Program-made: the position numbers and the translations under genes
The notes under the pieces: generated by a model
Told to the model about the DNA's origin: nothing
Seen by the model: only the letters and a program-made list of their open reading frames with translations
The model's database searches: none
From: Periplaneta americana
Lineage: Eukaryota; Arthropoda; Insecta; Blattodea; Blattidae
NCBI RefSeq assembly: GCF_040183065.1
Contig: NC_091126.1
Coordinates: 144,300,204 to 144,364,203, forward strand
Reading direction: 5' to 3'
DNA: 64,000 nucleotides
Shown here: positions 34,857 through 45,811 of the stretch, one piece after another
Layout of the letters: every line of letters starts with the position of its first letter
Numbering within the stretch: the first letter of the stretch is position 1

Positions 34857-36256
34857 CTGTAATTCTTTATGAGCAGTGATTTGTTTAAACCTCTGCACAA
34901 CAGCAACACAACTGATTTTCATTGTGTCCAGCAAGGTGTGGCAATTGCTCCGACAACCAACAGATGATCAGAATTCTAATTCTTATGCACATTCCTCAAG
35001 CATAGATATTCCACAGGCGAGGTTTTAAGCTGTGTATTGCAAATGCTGGTTGAGCCACCCTGCAACCTTTGTAGTGGTAACAAGTGAATGTCTTTGTTGC
35101 TGTTAGTGCTGTGTAGTTAAAATCGAAAGTAACTCAACTATGGATTTTCAACAAGAATTCAGTGTCCAGTTTGCTGCTGAATCCCTTCAGTTTTCGTTCA
35201 GTGTGAAAAAGTTGGAAATTAAAATTTAGGATGATACAGTCCACATCTAAACACAGAGCAGACTATAAAAAAATAGCATAAGACAAGAAGAGACTTTGAA
35301 CCTCGGCAGTGTTTTCAGTGAAAAAGAGTTTATCATGGACACTTGTAATTTCAACCAAAAAGTTATCAAGTAGAATGGACATCCTATTTCAAATAGGACT
35401 AGGTATTTTCAAGGAAGATATTCTGAAATCAATCCAGAATAATATGGGCCCCTGGCGAATGTAGTAATTGGGCTCGAGTAAAAAATAAAAAACAGCAATA
35501 ACACACCTCCTTGATGTTGAAAACGGACGAATTTCACTCACACATTTATTAACATCCCTTCCTTAAATACCTACCAGTCTCTAGATTCTATAACGGGAGA
35601 AGAACTTTTCGGCATTTTGAGAAAGATAAATCGTGTCTTTAAAATCAGTCTCCGCCAAAATTTCATGTTCAGTAGTCATAAAATTTAAATTATTGAAGAG
35701 TGGTTGTGTCGTGTTATTTCTTAATGGAATTAATATTTTATTCATTGTAGGTTGAAAAATGAACGTTCTGCAGATGTATGTGAAATGCAATGCCCGAAAA
35801 ATTTTCATAGCAATTTCCAACTTGAAGATGAGGGGTCAGGAATGTCATTTAGGCTACATTGTATTATCATTTCCAGTACCAGTTCTATCTTCTTTTTTGT
35901 TGCCTGTGGAACTGAAATAAGTAGTTATCTAATTAGTAATCTGTTTCGGAATTTTCTTAATACTTTCTTCTCGTTCTTCAGCTTTCTTTTGCTTAGCATA
36001 GCACAACCACTTTCAAAATGCCTCATTACTCATGAATACGATCACTTATGTTCGAAAGTCGAATGACTACTATTGGATGATGTGTAGCATAAACCATTTG
36101 ATAATGGAATTCCAATGTTGTAACAATTTTTTAATAAAATTTAATTAAATATAATTGTATAACAATACTCCAATATATACAATAAATTAATAAAAGAATC
36201 TGGTATATGATAAACAGTTATTGCAGTATAGATTATTTGAGTGACTATTCTTACAT
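34857..36256. other. No recognised gene
   Basis: Open stretches at 35581-35820 (-) and 35752-36066 (+) have no recognised homology. The second follows an acceptor-like tattcattgtag, but no partner exon was found. Confidence 0.4.
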
Positions 36257-36406
36257 CAATTGAGTACGCTATTGGCAAAAGCAGCTATATCCAAATATAT
36301 ATAAAAAAAAAAAAAAAATAGATTTTGGTACCCCTGGATTTCTTTCCTCCTTGATTACGAATTGAACATTTGAAACATAAGAAACAACTGCAAGTCTAGT
36401 TTTTCA

Positions 36407-36745
36407 GGTATAGCTCCCTGTGAAGCAGACTTGAATAATTTCAAGGGACTTCTTGAACTTATTCAAGTCTGCTTCGCAGGGAGCTTTACCTGAAAAATTA
36501 GACTTGCATAATATATATGTTACTGTAGGTACATTAACAGAAAACCACAATTCCAAGTCACACAGAGTTTGTGTGCACTCGATGTGGGTCTCTGGCATCT
36601 TGTCAACCCACTCAAGCTGTGTGGATGTAAGGGGAAAAATTGAGATGGTGTCTGGTGGACTTCCTGGGTAGTTCAGTTGGTAGAGCATGGGTATGTTCAA
36701 CCAGAGGTCCCGGGATTGATACCCCGCCCCGGAACAATTTTTCCT
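36407..36745 (+). mobile_element. SINE-D copy with short palindrome at its 5' end
   Basis: The body (GTCACACAGAGTTTGTGTGC, CTGTGTGGATGTAAGGGG) is followed by a tRNA-like segment (GTAGTTCAGTTGGTAGAGCA, about 36668-36740) and CCGGAACAATTTTTCC at the end. At its left, 36407-36448 and 36460-36510 are inverted copies (CAGGTATAGCTCCCTGTGAA against TTCGCAGGGAGCTTTACCTG). Confidence 0.75.
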
Positions 36746-37196
36746 TTGAAATTATATAAGAAACAACTGTTATAAACCACGTAAAATCGAGGAAGAAAAG
36801 TGGGTCAAGTTGCAAGAGAAGTTAAATCCCTACTGTCTTCACTTGCAATTGACGTTATATCCATCAATCAGATTTACAATTGCAAAAACAGCTAAATCAT
36901 TATGACAAAATGGTGGTCTCAAACTTCAACTTGCAAAAGTAGCTACATACTTTTTGTATTAACCATTAGGGAAATCTATTTTCATTTATAATAAATTTAT
37001 GTGGCACTTATAAATACGTGAATAGGAGAAAATAATAATATGTTAACAGCAATGGAAAACAGTGGTATATTATTAATATAGTAGTTTTGTATCAACAGGT
37101 TTGAGTTTATTAATTTGTTGTATCAGCCCTTTCAAAGATTAGCGGTTCCTTTTCTGAATATTTTATACTTCGCCAATTTATCGGTTTTACTTTCAG

Positions 37197-37278
37197 AATA
37201 ACGATGGATGAGGATATCAGTGTGATGATAGAGGGTGAAAGTAATACAGTTGAGACTTCCCCTAACAATAATGTTTGA
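37197..37278 (+). CDS. Possible terminal exon, unknown protein
   Basis: It follows a good acceptor (ggttttactttcag) and encodes an acidic tail ITMDEDISVMIEGESNTVET through NNNV and then TGA. AATAAA-like motifs follow near 37412 and 37495. It lies inside the inverted-repeat element at 36257-37769, so it may be the end of that element's protein. No upstream exon was identified. Confidence 0.3.
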
Positions 37279-38037
37279 ATTTTTTAAAATTAATTTTATT
37301 AAACTAGACACACCTGGCTAAATAGAGAAATTGTATATTTTTCCGTAAATAACTGAAAGTGTTCTGTAATATACAGTAATATGCAATTTTGTGTATAGGC
37401 CATATTAATAGGATAATAAAATTCTTTAAACTATAACTTTATGTATAATTCATTAGCCTAATTTAAGTTGTAAATGCAATTGCAACTATACAGAAAATAA
37501 AAATTGCAGACACTTCAATTCCAAAATCAGCTAAATTCGTTGTCCAGCCACAAAACCAGTCAAGTGCATTCTATTTTAATAAATATAAATTGCATTTCTT
37601 ATTACATATTATACAGGTTTTATTGACTAAAAAATACTGATCTTTTTATTTTTAATTAAAAAAATTGTATTGATAACTCGACTGACAAAAACGGTAAAAG
37701 TTTTTTTTGCTGTAGCCGAAAAAGATTTAAAGTGGATATAACGACTTTTGCCAATGGGTTACTCAATTGTAATGGTTGTAAGATGAGACAAAAAGAGCAT
37801 GTGAGAGAACTGAAAGGTCGCAAACTTAACAAGCCGTGCTTTATTCTTGAGCAAAGCAAGAATAGAGAATATTATAGGAGTGTGTGAGAGAGACAGAGGA
37901 AGCACACTGATGCAGCTGAGGTAATGTGACAGATGTAGTGCAGTATTGTCGAAGCAGAGAGGACAGAAAGGCATAAAAAAAACATTACTGTTCAATAAAT
38001 AAAGTTTTGCTAAAAAAAATGAGTACTTTTGACCCTA

Positions 38038-38040
<3 letters not shown>

Positions 38041-38103
<63 letters not shown>

Positions 38104-38148
38104 CCGGCCCCAGAACAATTTTTCTCTCGAAATTATTCATTATTATTA

Positions 38149-38183
<35 letters not shown>

Positions 38184-38184
38184 G
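38041..38184. repeat. (ATT)n microsatellites flanking a SINE-D fragment
   Basis: Two long ATT arrays (38041-38102 and 38133-38184) surround 38101-38138, which matches the SINE-D 3' end (CCCGGCCCCAGAACAATTTT, AAATTATTCA). The arrays probably grew from the AATTATT-ending SINE tail. Confidence 0.85.
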
Positions 38185-38912
38185 TAATTATCATTTTGAG
38201 GCCACTGGTAGCTGCCGGTTCCCTATGTGTTAAAACGGCACTTAAGATATTTAATATCATACATTTTATTTTTCCACGCTTGCAGTAGTAGACTGGAAGC
38301 AGAAGTGCACAGCACAGCTGCCAATATGCAAGTTCTTGGGCTAAGGTGTGCGCCTTTGTAATCTTATACGGATAAAATTTTAGCAATTTTGTGCTAACTT
38401 TGTGAGAGATTTTCAAGGCAATTTTTATAATCAGGCACCAATATCATCCAACTTTTTCTCTGTTAAAACATGACGTCTTCATCTTCTTTTCTTGTCTATT
38501 ACTGATCCCATAGTTTTGAATTTATTCATTATTTTATGAATACAGTCCTTTCAGGTGGATCAACACAGGAAAACATCCTTGAAATTCTCTGCGACACTCA
38601 GCAGGTGATACATTTTTTTTTTAATTCATAGCAAATGAAAATTCTTTATTTTGTGTTAAATCTCTGAACCATAACTCAAGTAACAGACAAATGGAACTCA
38701 ATAAGGTATGCAATGACAGACGTACTGCTCTGAAACTCAACTCAGTACTGCACACAAAAGACAGCAGTCTTATCAATGAATACGTGTCCTTGAATGGCAG
38801 AACGCACAGCTATCTGCTGCTGATTCAGGTCCTGTGCGCCAGTGTGGAAAAATAATAATGTACATACAGTGCATACATTTTATTTGATATTTTAATTCTT
38901 TATATGACTTTA
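38185..38912. other. No recognised gene
   Basis: No supported feature. Host sequence flanking the hAT element that starts at 38921. Confidence 0.5.
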
Positions 38913-38920
38913 ATAACAGC

Positions 38921-39829
38921 CAGGATGACCAACTGTGAAGATAAAAATGGGACAAAAATCTAAAAATGAGGGACATTGCAAAGATTTGAGGAACCCTTTA
39001 TTTTTTCTCGATCATTTTACATCTTTCAACATCCATATATATATATATATATTTTATTTCAACTACTACATACCTTGAATTAAGGTAGTAGTTGGAAGAA
39101 GGGCACATCTACAAAAATGGTGTTTTGAGAGAACTGTGTTCTTTAAAATAAATTTTCATTGTCACTTTTATTTTAGGAGTCTCAAATAAGAGACATACAA
39201 ATTCAATAATATTACACATAAAATGTATTATTCTCGAATTTCTGTAACATTCTCAATGAGAAAACACAAAAGGAGAACATTTAAAGCTCCTGTATGGTGT
39301 CTTTATTCCATAGGACAGTTCAAGATGCCATCTTCCTCAGAATAAAGCTCAGGGTCGTCTTCTGCAATAAGTGAGGGTGTTGTGTGAGCCAACAAATTCT
39401 TAATCCAGTCAACACTTTCTTCATCAAGCTACTTATGACGGTGTTCAGTATATTTCTTCTTTGCCATTTTGATTGAAATTACAGGTCAATATGTTCCCAG
39501 AATACGAAAACTTTGCACAGATATTTGACATGATAGGCTGCATAAAGTGCCATTTGGTTTGTACTTCATTTGCACATATTGGGTATTAAATTCTGCATCA
39601 TTTGCAATCGGCTTCTTAAGTAAAATGTTCCTTAAAACAACTTCGGGAGGAAATTTACATTATCTTGACGAGCAATACTCCAATATAAGAGAAAGAGGTT
39701 TACTTTTTACTTATTTTCCTGAAGAATTTCTATAAAGTTGACCAGATTTGCTTTACTAATTTTGATTTTTTCTCTTTTTCATTAAATTTATCGGCAGTTC
39801 TCTCTATACCATGATTGTTTCCATTATTC

Positions 39830-39882
<53 letters not shown>

Positions 39883-41148
39883 CACTTTTTTGACACTAAC
39901 ATCAGCAAACACACAAACCAGCTCCTCAACAATGGGCAGCAATGAAAGTTTTAATATCACATTGTCTCCTTTGAAGTACTACTACTAGTATACTGTGACA
40001 ATACTTACCTCTCAGAATTTTTCTCTAAAATTTCAAAGTACACAGATACGTTCTCTGGAAAAAGGACACGACCAACATGCCTTACTTCCATCTATTACCT
40101 CAATTAATCTTTACAAAAAGTTTTCTTAATGAATTTGCATTTCTTACTAATTCTGGCACATACCACAAAACTCTTTTTCACTAACAAAACATACCTTAAA
40201 CACGCAATTACAAAATGATGTTCACCGATTTAAACAAAATATATTAACATATCAAACAACACAGCTGTTCTGATGTTCTAGACCTAGGAACTGACGCTTT
40301 CTTAAACAATAAACCTGTTAGCTTTTGCATCACTAAATTAAAAAATAACTAATCACATACCCATATTAAAAAAATTGTTGAAATTTCATAATACTCATTG
40401 GTTTACTTTTAGAACCACACTATAGAATTGAACAGTCTATCAATATTTGAATGTAAGAATGATTCTTACAACTGTATGCTAAGGGGCAGCACTTGCATCA
40501 TACTCCCTCTGTTCCAAAATATAGTATAGAAAGATGTCATTAATTCTGTTCCAAAATATGGTATACATTTGTTAAAGTTCTCAGTAATATAATGTAACTT
40601 TAATACATCTTCTAGATACTTATTTGATTGACAAATTAACATAAGAAAAACATAAAAATTAGGTACATTTCATTCTGTGTGATGTCAAATTAATAAAAGA
40701 AAAAACAAAAATTGTTTTAAGAGAGGCAAATTAACATAAAAACTGCAATAAATTACAACCCGTTTTTGTACGACTGTTGTGCCCTAGATGTTCTACTCAA
40801 AATTGACTAGGTTGGTGTTACGTTTTCTGCAACAGGAACACCACAGCAGGTGCCCATTTGATTTCTGTTCATGATGAACTATTTAAATATTATAGTTTGA
40901 TGCACTACCAGAAGATCAGAAACATTCACAATTGCACTGTCTGATAAGTCCCTTCACTACTGAACAGAATACCACACCACGAAACATTTCGTGTGTGCAT
41001 GCGCAATAATCAAACTTGTTTTGTTTGTTACTATACCATATTTTGGAACAGAGGGAGTATTTGAAATTTAAGTGCAAGTAATGCTACACAGGTGTCCCAT
41101 GCAGGACACTTTGAAATATCTTCAATTGTAGGACTGTTGGTCACCCTA
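38921..41148. mobile_element. hAT-type element, 2.2 kb
   Basis: A perfect 8-bp target duplication ATAACAGC lies at 38913-38920 and 41149-41156. Ends are CAGGATGACCAACTGT and, from the right, TAGGGTGACCAACAGT, typical of one hAT group. A possible coding remnant on the - strand (about 39460-39300) reads ESVDWIKNLLAHTTPSLIAE after a stop and is not recognised. An (ATT)n array lies at 39829-39880, and a Stowaway-like MITE is nested at 40503-41057. Confidence 0.88.
40503..41057. mobile_element. Stowaway-like MITE, 555 bp
   Basis: TA|CTCCCTCTGTTCCAAAATAT on the left and the inverse (CTCCCTCTGTTCCAAAATAT read from the right) |TA on the right are perfect inverted ends of at least 20 bp. A second copy of the end core, TTCTGTTCCAAAATATGG, lies just inside at 40545-40562. 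No transposase is present. Nested in the hAT at 38921-41148. Confidence 0.92.
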
Positions 41149-41156
41149 ATAACAGC

Positions 41157-42485
41157 TGATCCTGTGCATAGTTACCGGTACATTTTATTCGTAATTTTAT
41201 CGTGAAAAGGATTCCCCTTCCTCATATTTTATTTTTCAAGTTAACCACAATCATCTATAAATTATACCATGGACTGCTGCATATACTGGTACTGTATGTG
41301 CAGTGTAATGCTAAATATGTGTTATTGAATTAAACGTCAGATCATAATAACAGGAATCGTTTGAAGAAAGTAAAAGTATAACGCAGTAGAAAAGTTGCAA
41401 AAGAGAAATGTGGTTAATATCCTGAGTTTGGATTGGTATAACACACATACTGGTACTGCATGTAACTGTTTCATGTTGACCATCTTTCATGCGGTGTTGC
41501 AAGAAGACACTGATAAAAACATTAATTTCTGCATACACCTACGAATGTAATTACCATGTTTTCGTGTTATTTTAAATTTAATGATTTGTGTTTCCTTATT
41601 ACTAGCATTTTCCGTCAGCGGCAATGTTATACATGTAACAAGATTATGCATAAGCCTAAACAATTGATCTTGGTCATTCTCCAAGTAGATTGCGGTCTAG
41701 TTTCGGGTAAAAAGGCTAACGTATCTGTAATGATGATTTATTGTTCTTAAAATGGAAGGTGTCGAGAATTAGAAATGTCTTGTGTGTGAAGTAGTGGCAA
41801 TATTATCCTAATGGTTGTGCAATAATTATGTTGTTTTATTAAAGGTGGTTTAGAAGTTATATCGTACTGTCAGTCACATCATTCTTTGATTTTGCAAATA
41901 AAAATGCGGTATGGATGCAAGAAACCATTTTGGAAAGAAAAAACATGTTTCGGATTACTACATACTACAAGACTGAACCGATCTCTAAACTCATGATAAA
42001 TTATTGCATCTATGCAGCATACAACAGTACATTTCATTTTTGGGACCAAATTTGTGCCAAATTCAACCATGTCCCATATAATTTATATTTTGAAGATTGT
42101 ATCGATAATGGAATTTTTTCTTTGTGTCCCAAGTGTTCAATGTGTTGACTATTAGTAGAAGCTTACAACCTTGTGGCATCCTCTGTTGTTCTTGAAGATT
42201 TATTGTACAAGTGATGTGGTAAATATTTAATGTAATGTGAATATGTGATGGAGGAAAAGAAGAAAATTGTTATTGGCCTATCATTAACAGTAGAATTGCT
42301 TCATACCTACTATCTTAATCGGTGTTTTTGTTATGATTATACATAATAAAATGAACATAATAAACTCATTTTTATTACAGTAATATTCACTTTGTCATAC
42401 AGATTATGACAATATTGCCAAAATAAAGAGCATAAAGAGGATTTGAAATGAAGAAATGAGTAATCCAAGTGAGAGTGGACATATG
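41157..42485. other. No recognised gene
   Basis: AT-rich; short open stretches overlap on opposite strands without recognised homology. Confidence 0.5.
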
Positions 42486-42523
42486 AGGTGTCGCTATAAA
42501 GTAACCGGACTGATGCTCTAATA

Positions 42524-43172
42524 GTACATTATGCAACGAGCCTATAATGAAGGTAATTAAGAAGTGAGTATGGATATTTATGAAACAAGCGCAAGTGAGT
42601 TTCATAATTTTCATACGAGCTTCTTAATTATCATTATAGGCGAGTTTCATACGACTTTTTATGCTCGACCATATTTCTAACTTGATATTATTAATTTTAT
42701 TGTATCTGACCTGGAGCAATGTCCCGTATGTTGTGAGATGTGCGCAGACGCGAAAGTATTGATTTCCGAGGAACAGATGTGCACATTGACCTTGCTAGGC
42801 CATAAGAACCTACAGAGATAACATTGAAATAAAATTAGACATTGAAAAACGAGATGACAAATTGAATTTATTTGAATATTATTTACAATTAACGCTAATT
42901 ATTATAGTAACAGAACATAACCTTCTGCGACAGTATTGGATTTCCAGCCTCCGTGACTTTTCGCTAATTCTCTTTTGATTGCATATCCGAGAATAATCGA
43001 TACTTGCGGTTTTATAACGGTAGAAAGCTGACCTCTTATTGGCTGAACAGTTGTAACCTGAGTCGTCATTGGCTGAAAGACCTGACCTTTAATGAGTAGG
43101 TGTACTTTAATGACATGCATTAAAGGTCTGCTACCAGGTGTATAATTACTACATTTCGGCATGGTCGAGCAT
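42524..43172 (-). repeat. 650-bp interspersed repeat, copy 2
   Basis: It is the reverse complement of 18178-18838: TACATTATGCAACGAGCCTA at the left, TTTATGCTCGACCATAT in the middle, and GGCATGGTCGAGCATAAA at the right end. It includes the same hairpin (42538-42645) and the shared block CAATTAACGCTAATTATTAT. It interrupts the mariner remnant. Confidence 0.85.
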
Positions 43173-43444
43173 AAAATTACTTATGAGAAATCTACCGATG
43201 GAAATGTTGTCGCCTTCAATATACTCCCCTCCTCGACACCTACACCACTCCATGTGAATTTTCCAATGTTGATAGCATTGCTGCCGGCCTTTTTCTGAGA
43301 GCTTGTTTATGAGCTCCATCACTTTTGCTTTCACTGCATCTAAGGACTCTAACTAATGTCCTTTTAATGCAGACTTCATCTTTGGGAATAAAGAAAAGTT
43401 GCATGGGACTAGGTCCAGTGAGTACAGAGAACGTTCTAAACATG

Positions 43445-43755
43445 GGGATTGATTGAATAATTTCGAAGGAAAAATTGTTCCAGGGCCGGGTATCGAACCC
43501 GGGACCTTTGTTTAAACGTACCAACGCTCTTCCAACTGATCTACCCGGGAACTCTACCCGACACAGATCTAATTTTTCCCTCTATATCCACAGATCTCAA
43601 AGTGGGCTGACAACCGTCAAGCAACCAACATTGAGTGCACACTAACTCTGTGTGACTTACATTGTGGTTTTCTGTTAACGAACAGTGACGTGTATTATGC
43701 AAATCAAGCTTTCAAGTATAACTCCCTGTAAAGTTGATTTGAATAATTTCGAAGG
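43445..43755 (-). mobile_element. SINE-D, complete unit
   Basis: On the - strand the order is AAATTATTCAAATCAACTTT, body with CACACAGAGTTAGTGTGCAC, then the tRNA-like segment (43550-43472, GGGTTCGATACCCGG), then GGAACAATTTTTCCTTCGAA. The unit is bounded by a direct repeat TTGAATAATTTCGAAGGA (43447-43464 and 43738-43755). The tRNA-like part is at the 3' end. Confidence 0.82.
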
Positions 43756-43756
43756 A

Positions 43757-44275
43757 ATATAATCGAATAGTATTGCATATATCACAACTTGTGATTTAAG
43801 AATTCTTTTACTGAATAGAAAGTTTGATCAGTTAAAATCTGTTTGACTTTCACTTTAAATTTTGCATAAGGTAAAGATTGTATCTGCAATGGTAATTTAT
43901 TAAAAAACACAATGCCAGTATATGCAGGCGATTTTTCATATTTCACAAGTCTATGATTTTTTATTGAGAACAGATGTGAATTTCGTGTATTATAATTATG
44001 ATAATCTAAATTCTTATTGTATTTATTCTCATTCTGTTTCATGAAAATTAGGCATTTGTAAATATAAATAGATGGAAATGTTAAAATTTTGTATTGTTTA
44101 AAATAAGGTTTGCACGAGTCAAAACTCTTTAATTTAAAAATGGACCGTATAATTCTTTTTTGTGTAATAAATATCCTATTAACATTGGTAGAGTTACCCC
44201 ATAAGAAAACGGCATAACTGAGATATGCATAAGCAAGTGAATAGTAAATTGAAATCAATATTTTAGTGTTTAGTA
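43757..44275 (-). mobile_element. Jockey-like LINE 3' fragment (LINE-A copy 3)
   Basis: The - strand encodes the RT C-terminal region: YLSYAVFLWGNSTNVNRIF, QKRIIRSIFKLKSFDSCK and YNTRNSHLF, ending SVKEFLNHKL and a stop at 43782. FWGNS and QKRxIR are shared with the copy at 3522-4692. It inserted into the mariner transposase gene. Confidence 0.75.
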
Positions 44276-44349
44276 TATATGTTTTGCTTTGCCAAAAACC
44301 TCTCGACAGACTGTGCATTGTTTGCTGGTGCATTGTCTTGGTGAATTCA

Positions 44350-45745
44350 TTCATTTAGTGTTCTGCCCAAGGGCAGGTCTTTCACTGCAAACCCAGCTTT
44401 CTCCAATCTTTCCTATTTTCTGCCTTCCTCTTCATTTCCTCATATGATTCATATATCTTAATGTAGTCTATGATCTGATACTTTCTTCTACCCGAACTCT
44501 ACTCCAGTTACCATTCCTTCCAGTGCAACCTTCAGTAGCTGTTTCTTCTCAGCCAGTGACTCAACCAATTCATTTTCCTCTTCCTGATCAGTTTCAGCAT
44601 CATTCTTTCTTCACCCATTCTTTCCAACACAGCTTCATTTCTTATTCTGCCTGTTCGTGTCAAAATTCCTGTAATCAGCATTTCGAGGCGATTCCAAGGC
44701 GAGTACGTGAGTTGCGGAGTCAGGGGAAAACAACGAAAAGGAAAGTGAAGAAAAATGGAATGGCTCCAGGGAGCAGTGATGAAGGAATAAAGGCGAATAG
44801 TAAAAAGAAACATTATGATTTAAGAAGTTAGTGTAGTGGGGAAGTAGTGGGGGAAAATACAAGAAAATAGTAGGGGGGACAAGGATATCAATAGGAAGTG
44901 AAGTGAAGAGAGGGGAGGATATAAGTGTGGGGTCAGCAGTGGAGAAGTGGGGAAATATAGATGGATAGGCCGGTGAACGAGAGGTGACAAGATACATTTA
45001 AGGAGAACATAAATGGAAGTGAGAAGGAAGTAAGTTATGACTTGCATAAATTTGCTATGTAATAAGGTGGGATGGCACTGTATACAAAATATGTGAAGTG
45101 CCATCTCACCGGAAGTAAGTGCTTAACGACAAATATATATCATATATTCTGTCTGTCCACTGCACATATTCCATTCTTCTCCATATCCACATTTCAAATG
45201 CTTCTATTAACTTCTCTCCACTTCGTCGTAATGTCCATGTCTCTGCCCCATATAATGCCACACTCCATACAAAGCACTTCACTAGTCTGTTCCTTAGTTA
45301 TTTTTTCCAGAAGTCCGCAGAAAATGCTCCTTTTTCTATTAAAAGCTTCCTTGGCCATTGCTATCCTCCTTTTGACTTCTTGGCAGCAGCTCATGTTACT
45401 GCTTATAGTACACCCCAAGTATTTGAGCTGTCCACTTGCTCTACTGCCTCATTAAGAATTCGCAAGTTTATCTTTTGTATTTTTCTTCCTATGACCATGC
45501 TCTTCGTCTTATTTGCATTTATCTTCATTCCATACTGCTAACAACGCCATATCATCAGCAAATCTTATGCATTTTACTCTTCTTCCTCCTACTATCACTC
45601 CTCCTATGTTCTGAAAACAGTTCTTTACTAAATCCTTCAAGTAGATGTTGAACAGGGTAGGTGATAAAAGACATCCTTGACGTACTCCTCTCCCAATTTC
45701 ACTTCCTACTGACATTTCTTCTACTATCCTGACTTTCACTTGTTT
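44350..45745 (-). mobile_element. LINE2 fragment with RT core, interrupted by an insert
   Basis: 45739-45509 (-) encodes [19 protein letters not shown] (RT motif B) and [11 protein letters not shown] (motif C, FADD). 45418-45194 encodes LGCTISSNMSCC-type sequence and EVKRRIAMAKEAFNRKRSIF. 44655 downward encodes RIRNEAVLERMGEERMMLKL and HWLRRNSY. The 3' end is at about 44346, with a GAAT-type tail. Frame breaks occur throughout. The insert lies at 44655-45145. Confidence 0.75.
44655..45145 (+). mobile_element. 491-bp retroposed insert with 3' hairpin inside LINE2
   Basis: It is flanked by ATTCTGCCTGT (44644-44654) and ATTCTGTCTGT (45146-45156), an 11-bp target duplication with one change. It starts with the end of a coding frame (FEAIPRRVRELRSQGKTTKR, later GIKANSKKKHYDLRS and a stop). 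A purine-rich stretch follows, then a near-perfect hairpin at 45068-45112 where GGTGGGATGGCACT faces AGTGCCATCTCACC. It is probably a 5'-truncated retrotransposon copy of a family I do not recognise. Confidence 0.6.
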
Positions 45746-45811
45746 TATATAAAGATTACTGAACAGTTCTTGGTGAATAAACTATTAAAATATCTAATGG
45801 ATTTATAAATA

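Larger units (their letters stand above)
36257..37769. mobile_element. Unclassified 1.5-kb inverted-repeat element with reiterated internal motif
   Basis: The ends (36257-36295 and, inverted, 37731-37769) agree at 31 of 39 positions, starting CAATTGAGTA and including ATTGGCAAAAG and TATATCCA. A motif close to TTGCAAAA.xAGCTAxATCC recurs on the + strand at about 36271, 36805, 36844, 36879, 36931 and 37515, and inverted at 37733. This resembles subterminal transposase-binding repeats. No clear target duplication was seen. A SINE-D copy is nested within. Confidence 0.6.
42486..44345 (-). pseudogene. Mariner transposon remnant split by three insertions
   Basis: Read on the - strand, 44345-44276 encodes IHQDNAPANNAQSVERFLAK, with the catalytic-motif HQDNAPA block. 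43444-43176 continues as broken frames equivalent to ...PKMKSALKGH, then AVKAKVMELINKLSEKG and EYIEGDNISI, the C terminus. The 3' end, AGGTGTCGCTATAAAGTAAC on the + strand at 42486, is a mariner terminus. The gaps are filled by a jockey-like LINE (43757-44275), a SINE-D (43445-43755) and the 650-bp repeat (42524-43172). The N-terminal half is missing beyond 44345, where LINE2 begins. Confidence 0.82.

Noticed and set aside
38007..38416. Open frames rich in Ile on both strands
   Set aside because: They are translations of the (ATT)n arrays.
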